DNA of 64,000 nt from positions 1 to 64,000 of the forward strand of contig REDW01000077.1 of assembly GCA_007693325.1 (NCBI GenBank), in the 5' to 3' direction. The position numbers and the translations under genes were made by a program. The notes below the pieces were generated by a model that was not told the DNA's origin, searched no databases, and worked only from the letters and a program-made list of their open reading frames with translations. This document shows positions 35,516 through 43,921 of this stretch, one piece after another; position 1 is the first letter of the stretch; every line of letters starts with the position of its first letter. This stretch comes from Spirochaetaceae bacterium. GTDB lineage: Bacteria > Spirochaetota > Spirochaetia > DSM-27196 > PWMO01.

Positions 35516-36347
35516 GCGCGCGCCACCAGTGGTAGAGCACGATGCCGGCGGCAACGGCAACATTCAGTGAGCCCTTGGCGCCGGCGGTGGGAATCGAGAC
35601 CCTGCCGGCGGAGGCCTGCGCCAGAACCAGGGCTTCCGCGCTGACCCCCAGTTCTTCCGAGCCTATCACCGCCATCCCGACCGGCGGAAACCTGAATTGC
35701 TCCAGGCTCACCCCGCCTGTTTCAACCGCCAGCAGCGAAGGTTGAGTCGCACGGTCCTGCTCAATATCGCGCAGCGCCTGAGGCAGAGCGGCGCAGCGCC
35801 ACGGTATCAGCTCTACGGCCCCCATCGAAGAACGTGCGGCGCGCGGGTGCTCGGGTGAAGCGCAGCCCTCGGAGAGAAAGATCTCGCGCACACCAAACGA
35901 ATCAGCGGCGCGGAAGATTGCCCCGACGTTAAACGGTGAGCGGATGTCATCGAGGTACAGATAGATGTCCTGCACCCGACGCTCGCTGCGATCGAGCTGC
36001 CCGGACTGATAGAAGTCCCAGTCCGCCGGGGTGTGACCGAGGTAGTTTTGGAGTCCGTAGCGGATATCGCTGATCGGCCGGATCAGATCGGCACTGAGTG
36101 TTGCGTTGGGCCGCGCGCTAATCTCGCAGTAGTTCTGCGCGCGCTGCCGCAGCGACTGCGGCAGCTTCTGCTCCCGCGCCAGCATGCTGAACAGGCCACA
36201 GAGATATTCGCAGTCCGGCAACCCGGTTTGGTCGCTGTCCGGAGACCGCAGGCCGCGCAGGTGGTACTCCAGCCGCAGTAGAATGCGCGAGATCTTGCGC
36301 AGCCGGGTCTTGCCTGGAAGCTCGGACAGCTTCCTGAGCGTGATCAG
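35505..36347 (-). CDS. SpoU/TrmH-family RNA 2'-O-methyltransferase
   Basis: The C-terminal SPOUT domain has all three motifs: NVGAIFRAADSFGV, VIGSEELGVS and the knot SIPTAGAKGSLNVAVAAGI. Target is an rRNA or tRNA 2'-hydroxyl. The first common start codon in frame is TTG 36221, but the frame is open and clearly coding-like further upstream (LRKLSELPGK, ISRILLRLEYHLRGL), with no in-frame ATG or GTG. CTG 36347 would overlap the previous gene's stop as CTGA with AGGCG upstream. I choose it, giving 280 residues. This start is uncertain. Confidence 0.78.
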   Translation of the reverse strand: MITLRKLSELPGKTRLRKISRILLRLEYHLRGLRSPDSDQTGLPDCEYLCGLFSMLAREQKLPQSLRQRAQNYCEISARPNATLSADLIRPISDIRYGLQNYLGHTPADWDFYQSGQLDRSERRVQDIYLYLDDIRSPFNVGAIFRAADSFGVREIFLSEGCASPEHPRAARSSMGAVELIPWRCAALPQALRDIEQDRATQPSLLAVETGGVSLEQFRFPPVGMAVIGSEELGVSAEALVLAQASAGRVSIPTAGAKGSLNVAVAAGIVLYHWWRALSG

Positions 36348-37492
36348 AACGCCTGCTTGACCAGCTCGTAGAGGTCGCTCTCGGACAGCGACACCGGCCC
36401 GAAACTGATCATCTCGAAGCGCGCGGCAACCTCGGCAATCTCGGCCACGTCATCGAGCGACAGGTCAAAGTCGCGCAGCCGCCCCGGTAGTTCGAGTTTG
36501 GCGATAATCCTGCGCGCTACCGTAGAAGCAAGATCAGCGTCCTCGCCTTCGTGTAATCCCGGTACATCCTCGCCGAGGGCGCGGGCAACCTTGGCTATCT
36601 TGGCCGGCCTGACGCCGGCGAAGTGATCGAGCATGTGCGGCAGCAGCGCAGTGGCCACCCAGCTCTTGGGCACGTTGTGGAGGCTGTTGATGGCGTAGGT
36701 AAGCGCGCCGCCGGGCCCCTGGCTGCTCAGCGAAAGGCCGATGGCGCACAGCAGCCCCGCCTCGCCGGCGCGCACCCGCGAAGCGATCTCGCCGGGATCG
36801 CGGCTCAGCTCATCGATTGACTCTTTCAGCGTATCGATGGCGCGCAGAAACAGCGTATCGGAGAGAAAGGTACTGCGCGACGAAACGTAGCCTTCAATGC
36901 ACGCCAGCAGCGTATCCATCATGGTTGCAGCGGCGTACTTGGCCGACATCGAAGCCGCCAGGTTAGGATCCAGGAACACGGCCTTGACCAGGCCTGGTGC
37001 GGTTCGCACCAGGCGGGCGTGGCCGTTCTCGGTATCCGAAACCACAAACTCGTTGCGCAGCATCACGTGGTTTCGGAATGACGTCGGGATCTCCACGTAG
37101 GGAATAGCCGGCTTGCCGGGTTGCTGGCCGTCGAGAATCCGATAGATCGAGACATCGGCTGCGGCGGCAACCGCGGCACAGCGCGCGGCCGACAGCACCT
37201 TCATACCGCCGAGCCCGATGACCACTCTGGCCTGGCTGACACGCACCAGGGAGATCAGCTCATCGATAGTGGCGTTGGATCCACCGGGGCCTACGTGATC
37301 AAACAGAATGGTGTGCACGCCCTTCTTGGACAGCAGCTCCTCAACGCGCTCGACCAGCTTGCCCTGATGGTGAGCAGATTCGGTAACCAGCAGCGCCCGC
37401 GAGCCGAGTTCGGCCACGGTCTGGCCAACGCGGTTGACCACGTCAGGACCGAAGAAGATCTTAGTCGGGATATGCAGCAGAAGATCAGACAT
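36344..37492 (-). CDS. Degenerate iron-containing alcohol dehydrogenase family protein
   Basis: 382 residues with the overall Fe-ADH layout: FGPDVV, glycine-rich loop, central AATMMDTLLACIEGYVS and VATALLPHMLDHF. However, the nucleotide loop GGGSxxD is replaced by GLGGMKVLSAA. The PTTAGTGSE segment reads PTSFRNHVMLRNE. Of the four metal ligands only the Asp is kept: the paired His is Ala, and the later PHG His is Lys (NVPKSW). It is therefore probably not an alcohol dehydrogenase and may be a binding or regulatory protein. The gene lies between flgM and the SpoU methyltransferase, just after the flgM terminator. Confidence 0.75.
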   Translation of the reverse strand: MSDLLLHIPTKIFFGPDVVNRVGQTVAELGSRALLVTESAHHQGKLVERVEELLSKKGVHTILFDHVGPGGSNATIDELISLVRVSQARVVIGLGGMKVLSAARCAAVAAAADVSIYRILDGQQPGKPAIPYVEIPTSFRNHVMLRNEFVVSDTENGHARLVRTAPGLVKAVFLDPNLAASMSAKYAAATMMDTLLACIEGYVSSRSTFLSDTLFLRAIDTLKESIDELSRDPGEIASRVRAGEAGLLCAIGLSLSSQGPGGALTYAINSLHNVPKSWVATALLPHMLDHFAGVRPAKIAKVARALGEDVPGLHEGEDADLASTVARRIIAKLELPGRLRDFDLSLDDVAEIAEVAARFEMISFGPVSLSESDLYELVKQAF

Positions 37493-37507
37493 TGGCCAAC
37501 TCAATGC

Positions 37508-37532
37508 AAAACGGCGGCAACTGGTGCCGCCG
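37508..37532 (-). terminator. Intrinsic terminator downstream of flgM
   Basis: Perfect 8-bp stem CGGCGGCA/TGCCGCCG with a 5-nt loop, followed on the minus strand by TTTT (37511-37508). It ends only 16 nt before the next start codon, so expression of the following gene would depend on read-through or on an embedded promoter. Confidence 0.7.
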
Positions 37533-37594
37533 AAATTTGCGATGGATATCTGGAGCTAGAAGCTGTCCAAAAGGGAGTGACCCGGAAGGCGATG

Positions 37595-37879
37595 TCAGAT
37601 TCCGAAGGCGTCCATGATTCGGTCTGCAACACTGTCGATTACCGTGTCGTTGATGTACCCGGGATCCTCTAGTTTGCGCTTTACCTCGGCCACACGGTCG
37701 GCTCGAACCTCAGGAACACTCCTGACCCGCTCGGCCATCTGATACAGCTCGGCCTTCAGCTTCGCTTCATCAGAAAACGATACCGAATCGCTGCCCGGCT
37801 TCTGCTGGGGCTTGGCGGTCTTATTCGTCTGATTTAACCGTTGGACCGGGTCTATTGGACCGAGCCGTTCAATGGACAT
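37595..37879 (-). CDS. flgM: Anti-sigma-28 factor FlgM
   Basis: A 94-residue protein with the FlgM pattern: polar flexible N-terminus, then SVSFSDEAKLKAELYQMAERV, cut here as DEAKLKAEL, followed by VPEVRADRVAEVKRKL and the terminal helix DSVADRIMDAF. FlgM binds FliA and is exported when the hook is complete, releasing late flagellar genes. It starts at ATG 37879 behind AAGGAAGG. The near-consensus sigma-28 promoter just upstream supports both the call and autoregulation. This is the only flagellar gene in the window. Confidence 0.9.
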   Translation of the reverse strand: MSIERLGPIDPVQRLNQTNKTAKPQQKPGSDSVSFSDEAKLKAELYQMAERVRSVPEVRADRVAEVKRKLEDPGYINDTVIDSVADRIMDAFGI

Positions 37880-37905
37880 TGCAGAACCTTCCTTCCTTCA
37901 CTACC

Positions 37906-37932
37906 TTATCGACACACTTCAAGTCAATTTTA
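37906..37932 (-). promoter_or_regulatory. Sigma-28 (FliA) promoter of flgM
   Basis: Minus strand TAAA (37932-37929), 15-nt spacer, GTCGATAA (37913-37906), against the enterobacterial consensus TAAA-N15-GCCGATAA: one mismatch. It is positioned about 27 nt before the flgM start. Confidence 0.8.
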
Positions 37933-38610
37933 ACCCTTTTTGGCGGGGGATACAAGGACTGTACACTCACCCTTGATAGCCGCCCTGCCGCCCAATTGCT
38001 CCAGCACTTCGGCCACCGGACCGAACAGATATTCCTCATGCAGCTTGGTCATCTCCCTGCCCACCAGCACCGTAGCTTCACTCTGTATATCGAGCACATC
38101 CTGCAAAAGCTGTACTATCCGATGCGGTGATTCGTAGAAAACCGCTATTTCGCCGCGCTCAAGCAGTTCGGCCAGACGTTTGCGCCTGCGGCCCTTCTTG
38201 GGCGACAGAAACCCCTCAAACAGTACCGCTTTGCCCGCAACACCGGCTATGCTGAGCAGCGCCGCCAGTGCCGATGGACCGGGAATTGGTACAACCGCCA
38301 GGCCGTGTGCACGCACCGCCGCCACCACCTGCCCTCCGGGATCGCTGATTCCAGGAGTGCCGGCATCGGTCACCATTGCGCCGCTATGGCCGGCCTGCAT
38401 GCGCGCGACCACGTCGCCGACCACACGCTCCTGGTTATGCGCGTGACACGCCAGCAGAGGCTTGCGGATATCGAAATGCGCCAGCAGCCGCCCGGAGTGG
38501 CGCGTATCCTCGCACAGCACAAAATCAACGCCCTTGAGGGTGTTCAACGCGCGTATCGTGATATCTTCCAGGTTGCCGATTGGTGTTGCAACTACATAGA
38601 GCGCCGCCAT
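37930..38610 (-). CDS. rsmI: 16S rRNA (cytidine-1402-2'-O)-methyltransferase
   Basis: 226 residues of the tetrapyrrole methylase superfamily. Diagnostic motifs are YVVATPIGNLEDIT at the N-terminus, CEDTRHSG, VTDAGTPGISDPG, IPGPSA, and FYESPHRI. It methylates C1402 in the ribosomal P site. It is shorter than E. coli RsmI (286), lacking the small C-terminal extension. The start ATG 38610 has a TAGACT box 6 nt upstream and no ribosome-binding site. Its 3' end overlaps the flgM promoter. Confidence 0.93.
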   Translation of the reverse strand: MAALYVVATPIGNLEDITIRALNTLKGVDFVLCEDTRHSGRLLAHFDIRKPLLACHAHNQERVVGDVVARMQAGHSGAMVTDAGTPGISDPGGQVVAAVRAHGLAVVPIPGPSALAALLSIAGVAGKAVLFEGFLSPKKGRRRKRLAELLERGEIAVFYESPHRIVQLLQDVLDIQSEATVLVGREMTKLHEEYLFGPVAEVLEQLGGRAAIKGECTVLVSPAKKG

Positions 38611-38667
38611 CGACTCAGTCTACTCATTGTTCCGCTCATCGGATAGTATCTTCCACGGAGCCGTTCT

Positions 38668-39105
38668 ATGTATGTTCTGGTCATCGCTTTGACCGCTGCA
38701 GTGATCGTCTATCTGCTGCACGTCATGGCCCGCCTCAGTAAGGACGACTACTCAGCGTTGGCAAACCGCATGGCGCGCAGAAGCCGCTCGTCGCTGACGC
38801 TACTCAAACCGTGCCCCCTGTGTCACACCATGCTCTCGCGCGGCGAGCGGGTTCACACGGTGGTGTTCTCCAAGGACCCGGTAGGCGTCGACGGCAGGCC
38901 ACGGCCGGCAAGGATAAAAGAGAGCATGGTACACATGTTTGGCTGTGCCTACTGCCGGCCGCCGAACGGCACTCAGCCACGCATATGTCCGGTCTGTAAG
39001 CGCCAGATCCGCGACGACGGCTTTGCGATTGCGCGCATGTTTGAACGCGACGGGCGCAAACACATGCACGTACTCGGATGCACCGAGTGTCGTCACGGCC
39101 GCTGA
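38668..39105 (+). CDS. Membrane-anchored protein with four CxxC pairs
   Basis: 145 residues. One N-terminal transmembrane helix (VLVIALTAAVIVYLLHVM) is followed by a basic linker and then a cysteine-rich cytoplasmic region with CPLC, CAYC, CPVC and CTEC, which could make two zinc-ribbon modules. His residues near the pairs (HMF, HMHVL) may also bind metal. CGGAG precedes ATG 38668. No enzyme motif is present. It could be a metal-binding or RNA/protein-binding membrane factor. Family not recognised. Confidence 0.75.
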   Translation: MYVLVIALTAAVIVYLLHVMARLSKDDYSALANRMARRSRSSLTLLKPCPLCHTMLSRGERVHTVVFSKDPVGVDGRPRPARIKESMVHMFGCAYCRPPNGTQPRICPVCKRQIRDDGFAIARMFERDGRKHMHVLGCTECRHGR

Positions 39106-39130
39106 CGCATCAAGCCCAACCGGCTATACT
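39102..39130 (+). promoter_or_regulatory. Promoter of the GPH symporter gene
   Basis: CTGACG (39102-39107), 17-nt spacer, TATACT (39125-39130). The tandem ATGATG at 39136 begins 5 nt later, so the message is leaderless or nearly so. Confidence 0.6.
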
Positions 39131-39135
39131 ACGCC

Positions 39136-40509
39136 ATGATGCGAAGAGCCACATCGCTACCGCTTAAGGTGAAGGTTGGATTCGGGATCTGCGATCTCGG
39201 TGGTAATCTGTTCTTCACTATCATGGGTTTCTACCTGCTGTTCTTTCTCACCGACGTGGTCGGATTACGCGCCGGGCTGGCCGGTACCGCGCTGATGATC
39301 GGCAAGCTGTGGGATGCGGTCAGCGATCCGGCGGTCGGTTACCTTTCTGACCGCACCTCCACCCGCTGGGGGCGCCGCCGGCCGTACATCTTTGTCGGCG
39401 CGATCACGCTGTTTCTCAGCATGATCTGGATGTTCACGCCGTTGCGCGTGGAAAACCAGCTGGCCCTGTTCCTCTATGTTGCACTTGTCTACTGCGCACT
39501 CAACACCACCTACACGCTTGTCAGCATACCGTACGGTGCATTGACCCCCGAGCTCACCACCGACTTTGACGAGCGCACCGTTCTCAACGGCTACCGCATG
39601 GTCTTTGCCGTGGTGGGGACCTTCATCGGCGCCGCAACGGTACTGCCGATCGTACAGCTGGGTGGCGGCGCAGACAGCGGCTGGACTATCATGGGCGGCG
39701 CGATGGGTGCGGTCATGATGGCAACCGCGCTGATAACGTTCTTCACCGTCCGCGAAACCTACACCGCGCGCGCGGTTGAGAAAATCAACGTGTTTCGCAG
39801 TTATCTTCAGGTGCTGAAGATGAAGCCATTCCTCACGGCACTGATTCCGTGGTCACTGCACATAACCGGCATCAACATCATCCAGGCCGGTCTGCTCTAC
39901 TACTTCGGCAACATCTACGGTGACGAGGGCGGTTTCCAGATAGCGTTGCCGATCCTGCTGCTCTCGAGCATCATCTTCATCCCTATCTGGGTCAAGATTT
40001 CCGAGCGCCTCGGCAAGAAGCGCTGTTACAACATCGGCATGCTGATCTTTGCCGGTTCGGTGATTGTGTTTTTCTTTCTGGGCCACATTCTGGGCATGCA
40101 GTTCTCGTTTGTAATCATGTTTGTGGCCGGTATTGGCTTTGCAACCCAGTACGTAATGCCGTACTCCCTGGTCCCCGATATTATCGAGTACGATTACGCC
40201 GAGAGCGGCAGCCGCCGCGAAGGGGTCTTCTACGGCATGTGGACCTTTGTAAGCAAGACCGGGCAGGCGTTTGGTATCGCGCTGACCGGCTGGGTACTGG
40301 ACGCGTTCGGATATCGCGAGCCAACCGCGCTGATTCCCGATCCGGTGCAGACCGATGCGGCGCGGCTGGGAATCCGGCTGCTGACCGGCCCGATTCCGGC
40401 GGCCTTTTTCATAGCCGGAGTGATCGTGTTATCCTTTTACCCGATTACGCGCGCGCGCTACAACGAGATAATGGAGACTATCCGCCGCCGTGACGCCGAG
40501 CAATCCTGA
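39136..40509 (+). CDS. GPH-family sugar:cation symporter (MelB-like)
   Basis: A 457-residue, roughly 12-helix transporter of the glycoside-pentoside-hexuronide:cation symporter family. Signatures include GFGICDLGGNLFFTIMGFY, GKLWDAVSDPAVGYLSDRT with TRWGRRRPYI (the cation-site aspartates and loop 2-3 motif), and SIPYGALTPELT. Relatives carry melibiose, xylosides or glucuronides. Two ATGs are in tandem; the first is annotated. The HIT gene follows after 13 bp. The sugar is unknown. Confidence 0.9.
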   Translation: MMRRATSLPLKVKVGFGICDLGGNLFFTIMGFYLLFFLTDVVGLRAGLAGTALMIGKLWDAVSDPAVGYLSDRTSTRWGRRRPYIFVGAITLFLSMIWMFTPLRVENQLALFLYVALVYCALNTTYTLVSIPYGALTPELTTDFDERTVLNGYRMVFAVVGTFIGAATVLPIVQLGGGADSGWTIMGGAMGAVMMATALITFFTVRETYTARAVEKINVFRSYLQVLKMKPFLTALIPWSLHITGINIIQAGLLYYFGNIYGDEGGFQIALPILLLSSIIFIPIWVKISERLGKKRCYNIGMLIFAGSVIVFFFLGHILGMQFSFVIMFVAGIGFATQYVMPYSLVPDIIEYDYAESGSRREGVFYGMWTFVSKTGQAFGIALTGWVLDAFGYREPTALIPDPVQTDAARLGIRLLTGPIPAAFFIAGVIVLSFYPITRARYNEIMETIRRRDAEQS

Positions 40510-40522
40510 AGGAGAAGGCCGC

Positions 40523-40870
40523 ATGTCCGAGCAGACACTTTTTGAAAAGATCCTCGCCGGGGAGATCCCGTCCGACGCCGTCTACGAAGACGAGCACGTC
40601 TACGCGTTCCGCGACATCAACCCGCAAGCGCCCACTCACGTGCTTGTCATCCCCAAGCGCAAGATGCAGAGCTTCGCCGACATCAGGCAGGCAGACGCCG
40701 CCGACGTGGGTGTGTTCATGCAGGGCGTCTCGCGCGTGGCCGCCCAGCTCGGCCTGGAAAAGGACGGCTATCGAGTTGTCTTCAACACCGGAACGCACGG
40801 CCAGCAGACCGTGCACTACATCCACGCCCACATCCTCGGCGGCCGGCAGTTGCAGTGGCCGCCGGGATAG
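40523..40870 (+). CDS. hinT: HIT-family nucleotide hydrolase (HinT)
   Basis: 115 residues with the histidine triad VHYIHAHILGG near the C-terminus, preceded by FRDINPQAPTHVLVIPK and VFNTGTHGQQ, as in purine nucleoside phosphoramidases. AAGGAG precedes ATG 40523. It is probably cotranscribed with the symporter gene, and aspS follows from its own promoter. Confidence 0.93.
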   Translation: MSEQTLFEKILAGEIPSDAVYEDEHVYAFRDINPQAPTHVLVIPKRKMQSFADIRQADAADVGVFMQGVSRVAAQLGLEKDGYRVVFNTGTHGQQTVHYIHAHILGGRQLQWPPG

Positions 40871-40884
40871 GCATCCGCAGCGCA

Positions 40885-40914
40885 TAGACCCAACCGCGGG
40901 GGCCGTGGTAGATT
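40885..40914 (+). promoter_or_regulatory. Probable promoter of aspS
   Basis: TAGACC (40885-40890), 18-nt spacer, TAGATT (40909-40914), then 7 nt to the aspS ATG, which has no Shine-Dalgarno. Confidence 0.45.
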
Positions 40915-40921
40915 TGGCCCT

Positions 40922-42700
40922 ATGGAACAGTTGAAACGCACCGCCACGTGTGGCGAGCTGAGCGCTGCTCGCGCCGGCGATGCAGTGGTCTTGAACGGTT
41001 GGGTGCATCGCTTCCGCGATCACGGCGGCGTCAAGTTTGTCGGGCTGCGCGATCGGTACGGCATCACCCAGGTGGTGGTTGATGAAGACGCAGACCGCAG
41101 CTTGAAGGCCACCGCCGAAGGGCTCAAGAACGAGTACTGCATAGCGGTGCGCGGGACGGTGCGTTCCCGCCCGTTGGACATGGTCAACCGCGAAATGGCA
41201 ACCGGCGAGATCGAGGTAGCGGCCGCGGAAATCCGCGTTTTGTCGAGTTGCGAAACACTACCGTTCATGATCGACGAGCGCTCGGAAGCTCGCGACGAGC
41301 TGCGCATGAAGTACCGCTATCTGGATCTGCGCTCGTTCTCAATGCAGCGCAAGATCAAGCTGCGCCACGACGTCTGCTATTACACCCGCCAGTACCTGCA
41401 CGAGCGCGGTTTCTACGAAATCGAAACCCCAACACTGATAAAATCTACACCGGAAGGAGCGCGCGATTTTCTTGTTCCATCGCGGCTGCAGCGAGGCAGG
41501 TTCTACGCGCTGCCGCAGTCGCCGCAGCTGTTCAAGCAGATCATCATGGTGTCGGGCTTTGACAAGTACTTCCAGCTGGCCCACTGCTACCGTGATGAAG
41601 ACGCGCGTGGCGACCGCCAGCTGGAGCATACCCAGATCGACATGGAGATGAGTTTTGTCGCCAAAGAGGATGTTTTCGAAGTAGTTGAAGGGCTTATGGC
41701 GGCGCTGTTCCAGCGTGCATTGGGCGTTGGCATCGAGACGCCGTTCAGGCGGCTTTCGTACGATGAGGCGATGAATAGTTACGGATCGGATAAGCCCGAG
41801 CTGCGTTTCGAGATGCCGCTGCAGGACTTTGGTGCGCTGGCGGCCGGCAGCGGCTTTGGCGTGTTTGAATCGGTATTGACCGATGGCGGCACCGTCAAGG
41901 CGCTGGTTGCCGGCGGCTGCGGCGACTACTCGCGCAAGCAGATCGGACAGCTGGAAGAAGCCGCCCGCACGTACGGTGCCGCCGGCCTGGCATGGATGAA
42001 AGTTTCCCAGTCCGGCGGCCTGGAAGGCGGCATCAGCAAGTTTTTTGCCGAGCGCGCGGCAGAGGTAACGGGCGCTCTGGGCGCAGTGCCTGGTGACCTG
42101 CTGCTGTTTGTTGCCGACCAGTGGAAGACCGCCTGTACCGCCCTGGGTGCAGTCCGCACACGCCTGGGCCGCGAGCTGGGGCTGTGTGACCCGTCACAGT
42201 TCAGTTTCGCCTGGATTGTGGACTTTCCGCTGTTCGAATGGAACGAGGATGCAAGCCGCTGGGAAGCGGCGCACCACATGTTCACCATGCCGCAGGAGCG
42301 CTTCCTGGCTACACTCGAGAACGATCCCGGCGCGGTAAAAGGGGACCTCTACGACCTGGTGTGCAACGGTTTTGAACTGGCATCCGGTTCGATCCGTATT
42401 CACGATCCGGCGCTGCAGCAGCGCATTTTCAACGTAGTGGGTTTCTCCGAAGAAGAAGCCAGGCGGCGCTTTGGATTTCTGCTGGAAGCGTTTCAGTACG
42501 GCGCACCGCCGCACGGCGGCATCGCGCCGGGACTCGACCGCCTGGTTATGATCATGGCCGGTGAATCCAGTATTCGTGAAGTAATCGCATTTCCCAAGAA
42601 CACCGCCGGTGTTTCTTTGATGGATGATTCGCCTTCACAGGTCGATCAATCGCAGCTCGATGAGCTCGGGCTGCAGATCGTCGAGCGCGAGTCTGGCTGA
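40922..42700 (+). CDS. aspS: Aspartyl-tRNA synthetase
   Basis: 592 residues: N-terminal OB-fold anticodon-binding domain (VVLNGWVHRFRDHGGVKFVGLRD cut as GWVHRFRDHGG), class II motif 1 with FYEIETPTL, motif 2 FQLAHCYRDED and motif 3 GIAPGLDRLVMI. A bacterial-type insertion (GAD) domain lies at about 290-420. Length and domain order are those of bacterial AspRS. Whether it is discriminating or also charges tRNA-Asn cannot be decided here. serA follows after 23 bp. Confidence 0.97.
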   Translation: MEQLKRTATCGELSAARAGDAVVLNGWVHRFRDHGGVKFVGLRDRYGITQVVVDEDADRSLKATAEGLKNEYCIAVRGTVRSRPLDMVNREMATGEIEVAAAEIRVLSSCETLPFMIDERSEARDELRMKYRYLDLRSFSMQRKIKLRHDVCYYTRQYLHERGFYEIETPTLIKSTPEGARDFLVPSRLQRGRFYALPQSPQLFKQIIMVSGFDKYFQLAHCYRDEDARGDRQLEHTQIDMEMSFVAKEDVFEVVEGLMAALFQRALGVGIETPFRRLSYDEAMNSYGSDKPELRFEMPLQDFGALAAGSGFGVFESVLTDGGTVKALVAGGCGDYSRKQIGQLEEAARTYGAAGLAWMKVSQSGGLEGGISKFFAERAAEVTGALGAVPGDLLLFVADQWKTACTALGAVRTRLGRELGLCDPSQFSFAWIVDFPLFEWNEDASRWEAAHHMFTMPQERFLATLENDPGAVKGDLYDLVCNGFELASGSIRIHDPALQQRIFNVVGFSEEEARRRFGFLLEAFQYGAPPHGGIAPGLDRLVMIMAGESSIREVIAFPKNTAGVSLMDDSPSQVDQSQLDELGLQIVERESG

Positions 42701-42723
42701 AGGGTAGAGACAAGGAGAGCACA

Positions 42724-43908
42724 ATGTTCAGTGTACGCACCTACAACAAGATTGCAGAAAGTGGACTGGAGATCCTGCGCACAGCGGGGATTGAAGTGGG
42801 ACCGGATGTGGAGGATCCGGATGGGATCCTGGTACGCAGCGCCTCGCTGCACGAGATGGAATTCGGCTCGAAGCTGAAAGGGATAGCACGTGCCGGGGCC
42901 GGGTACAACAATGTTCCCGTCGAGCGCTGCAGTGAGTCGAGCGTTGTTGTGTTCAACACCCCGGGCGCCAACGCCAATTCAGTCAAGGAGCTCGTCATTG
43001 CGGGACTGTTATTGAGTTCACGCGGAATCATCCAGGGCGTAACGTGGGCTCGTTCGCTGGCCGGCAAGGGCGGCGAGCTTCCCGCACTGGTGGAGAAAGG
43101 CAAGTCTTCGTTTGCCGGACCCGAGATTGCCGGCAAGGCGCTGGGGGTAGTCGGACTGGGCGCAGTGGGCGTCATGGTGTGCAACGCTGCAGAAGCGCTC
43201 GGCATGTGCGTGATCGGTTACGATCCCTTTCTTTCGCTTGAGTCCGCCTGGGGGCTGTCGCGATCGGTTCTGCGTGCCGAGAGCCTGGAACCCCTCTACG
43301 CAAAGAGCGACTACATCTCGCTGCACGCACCGCTGAACGATGACACCCGAGACATGTTGAACGCCGACGCTTTCTCCAGGATGAAACAGGGTGTACGCGT
43401 GCTCAACCTGGCGCGCGGCGGGCTGGTAGACGATAAGGCGTTGCTGGCTGCGATTGAAAACGGAACGGTTGAATCGTACGTCACCGATTTTCCCACCGAC
43501 GAGCTGGTGGCCAACGAGAAGGTGATTCCGGTACCGCACCTGGGCGCTTCGACACCGGAAGCTGAAGAGAACTGCGCGGTGATGGCCGCGCAGCAGCTGC
43601 GCGATTATCTGTTCGCGGGCAACATCGTCAACTCGGTCAACTTTCCCAACTGCCAGATGGCTCCGTCACAGAACGAACGCCTGGTGATAGCCAATCGCAA
43701 CATACCCAAGATGGTAGGACAGATTACCGCAATTCTGGCCGACGAGAACTGCAACATTCTGGACCTGCTCAACCGGCACAAGGGTGAAATCGCCTACAAC
43801 ATCATCGATGTTGACCGCCGCGTCTCGCCCGCGGCGCTGGATCGCATGCGATCCATCAATGGAATACTGATGGTGCGTGAAGTACGCGCATCCCAATCCA
43901 CCGACTAG
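42724..43908 (+). CDS. serA: D-3-phosphoglycerate dehydrogenase with ACT domain
   Basis: A 394-residue D-isomer 2-hydroxyacid dehydrogenase. Evidence: [16 protein letters not shown], nucleotide-binding [14 protein letters not shown], catalytic Arg in [11 protein letters not shown], and His in [16 protein letters not shown], the SerA-type motif. The last 75 residues are an ACT regulatory domain ([19 protein letters not shown]), which would bind serine for feedback control. AAGGAG precedes ATG 42724. It lies in the aspS-serA-cyclophilin-qor-rbsK run of closely spaced genes. Confidence 0.92.
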   Translation: MFSVRTYNKIAESGLEILRTAGIEVGPDVEDPDGILVRSASLHEMEFGSKLKGIARAGAGYNNVPVERCSESSVVVFNTPGANANSVKELVIAGLLLSSRGIIQGVTWARSLAGKGGELPALVEKGKSSFAGPEIAGKALGVVGLGAVGVMVCNAAEALGMCVIGYDPFLSLESAWGLSRSVLRAESLEPLYAKSDYISLHAPLNDDTRDMLNADAFSRMKQGVRVLNLARGGLVDDKALLAAIENGTVESYVTDFPTDELVANEKVIPVPHLGASTPEAEENCAVMAAQQLRDYLFAGNIVNSVNFPNCQMAPSQNERLVIANRNIPKMVGQITAILADENCNILDLLNRHKGEIAYNIIDVDRRVSPAALDRMRSINGILMVREVRASQSTD

Positions 43909-43921
43909 CAAGGAGGCGCCG

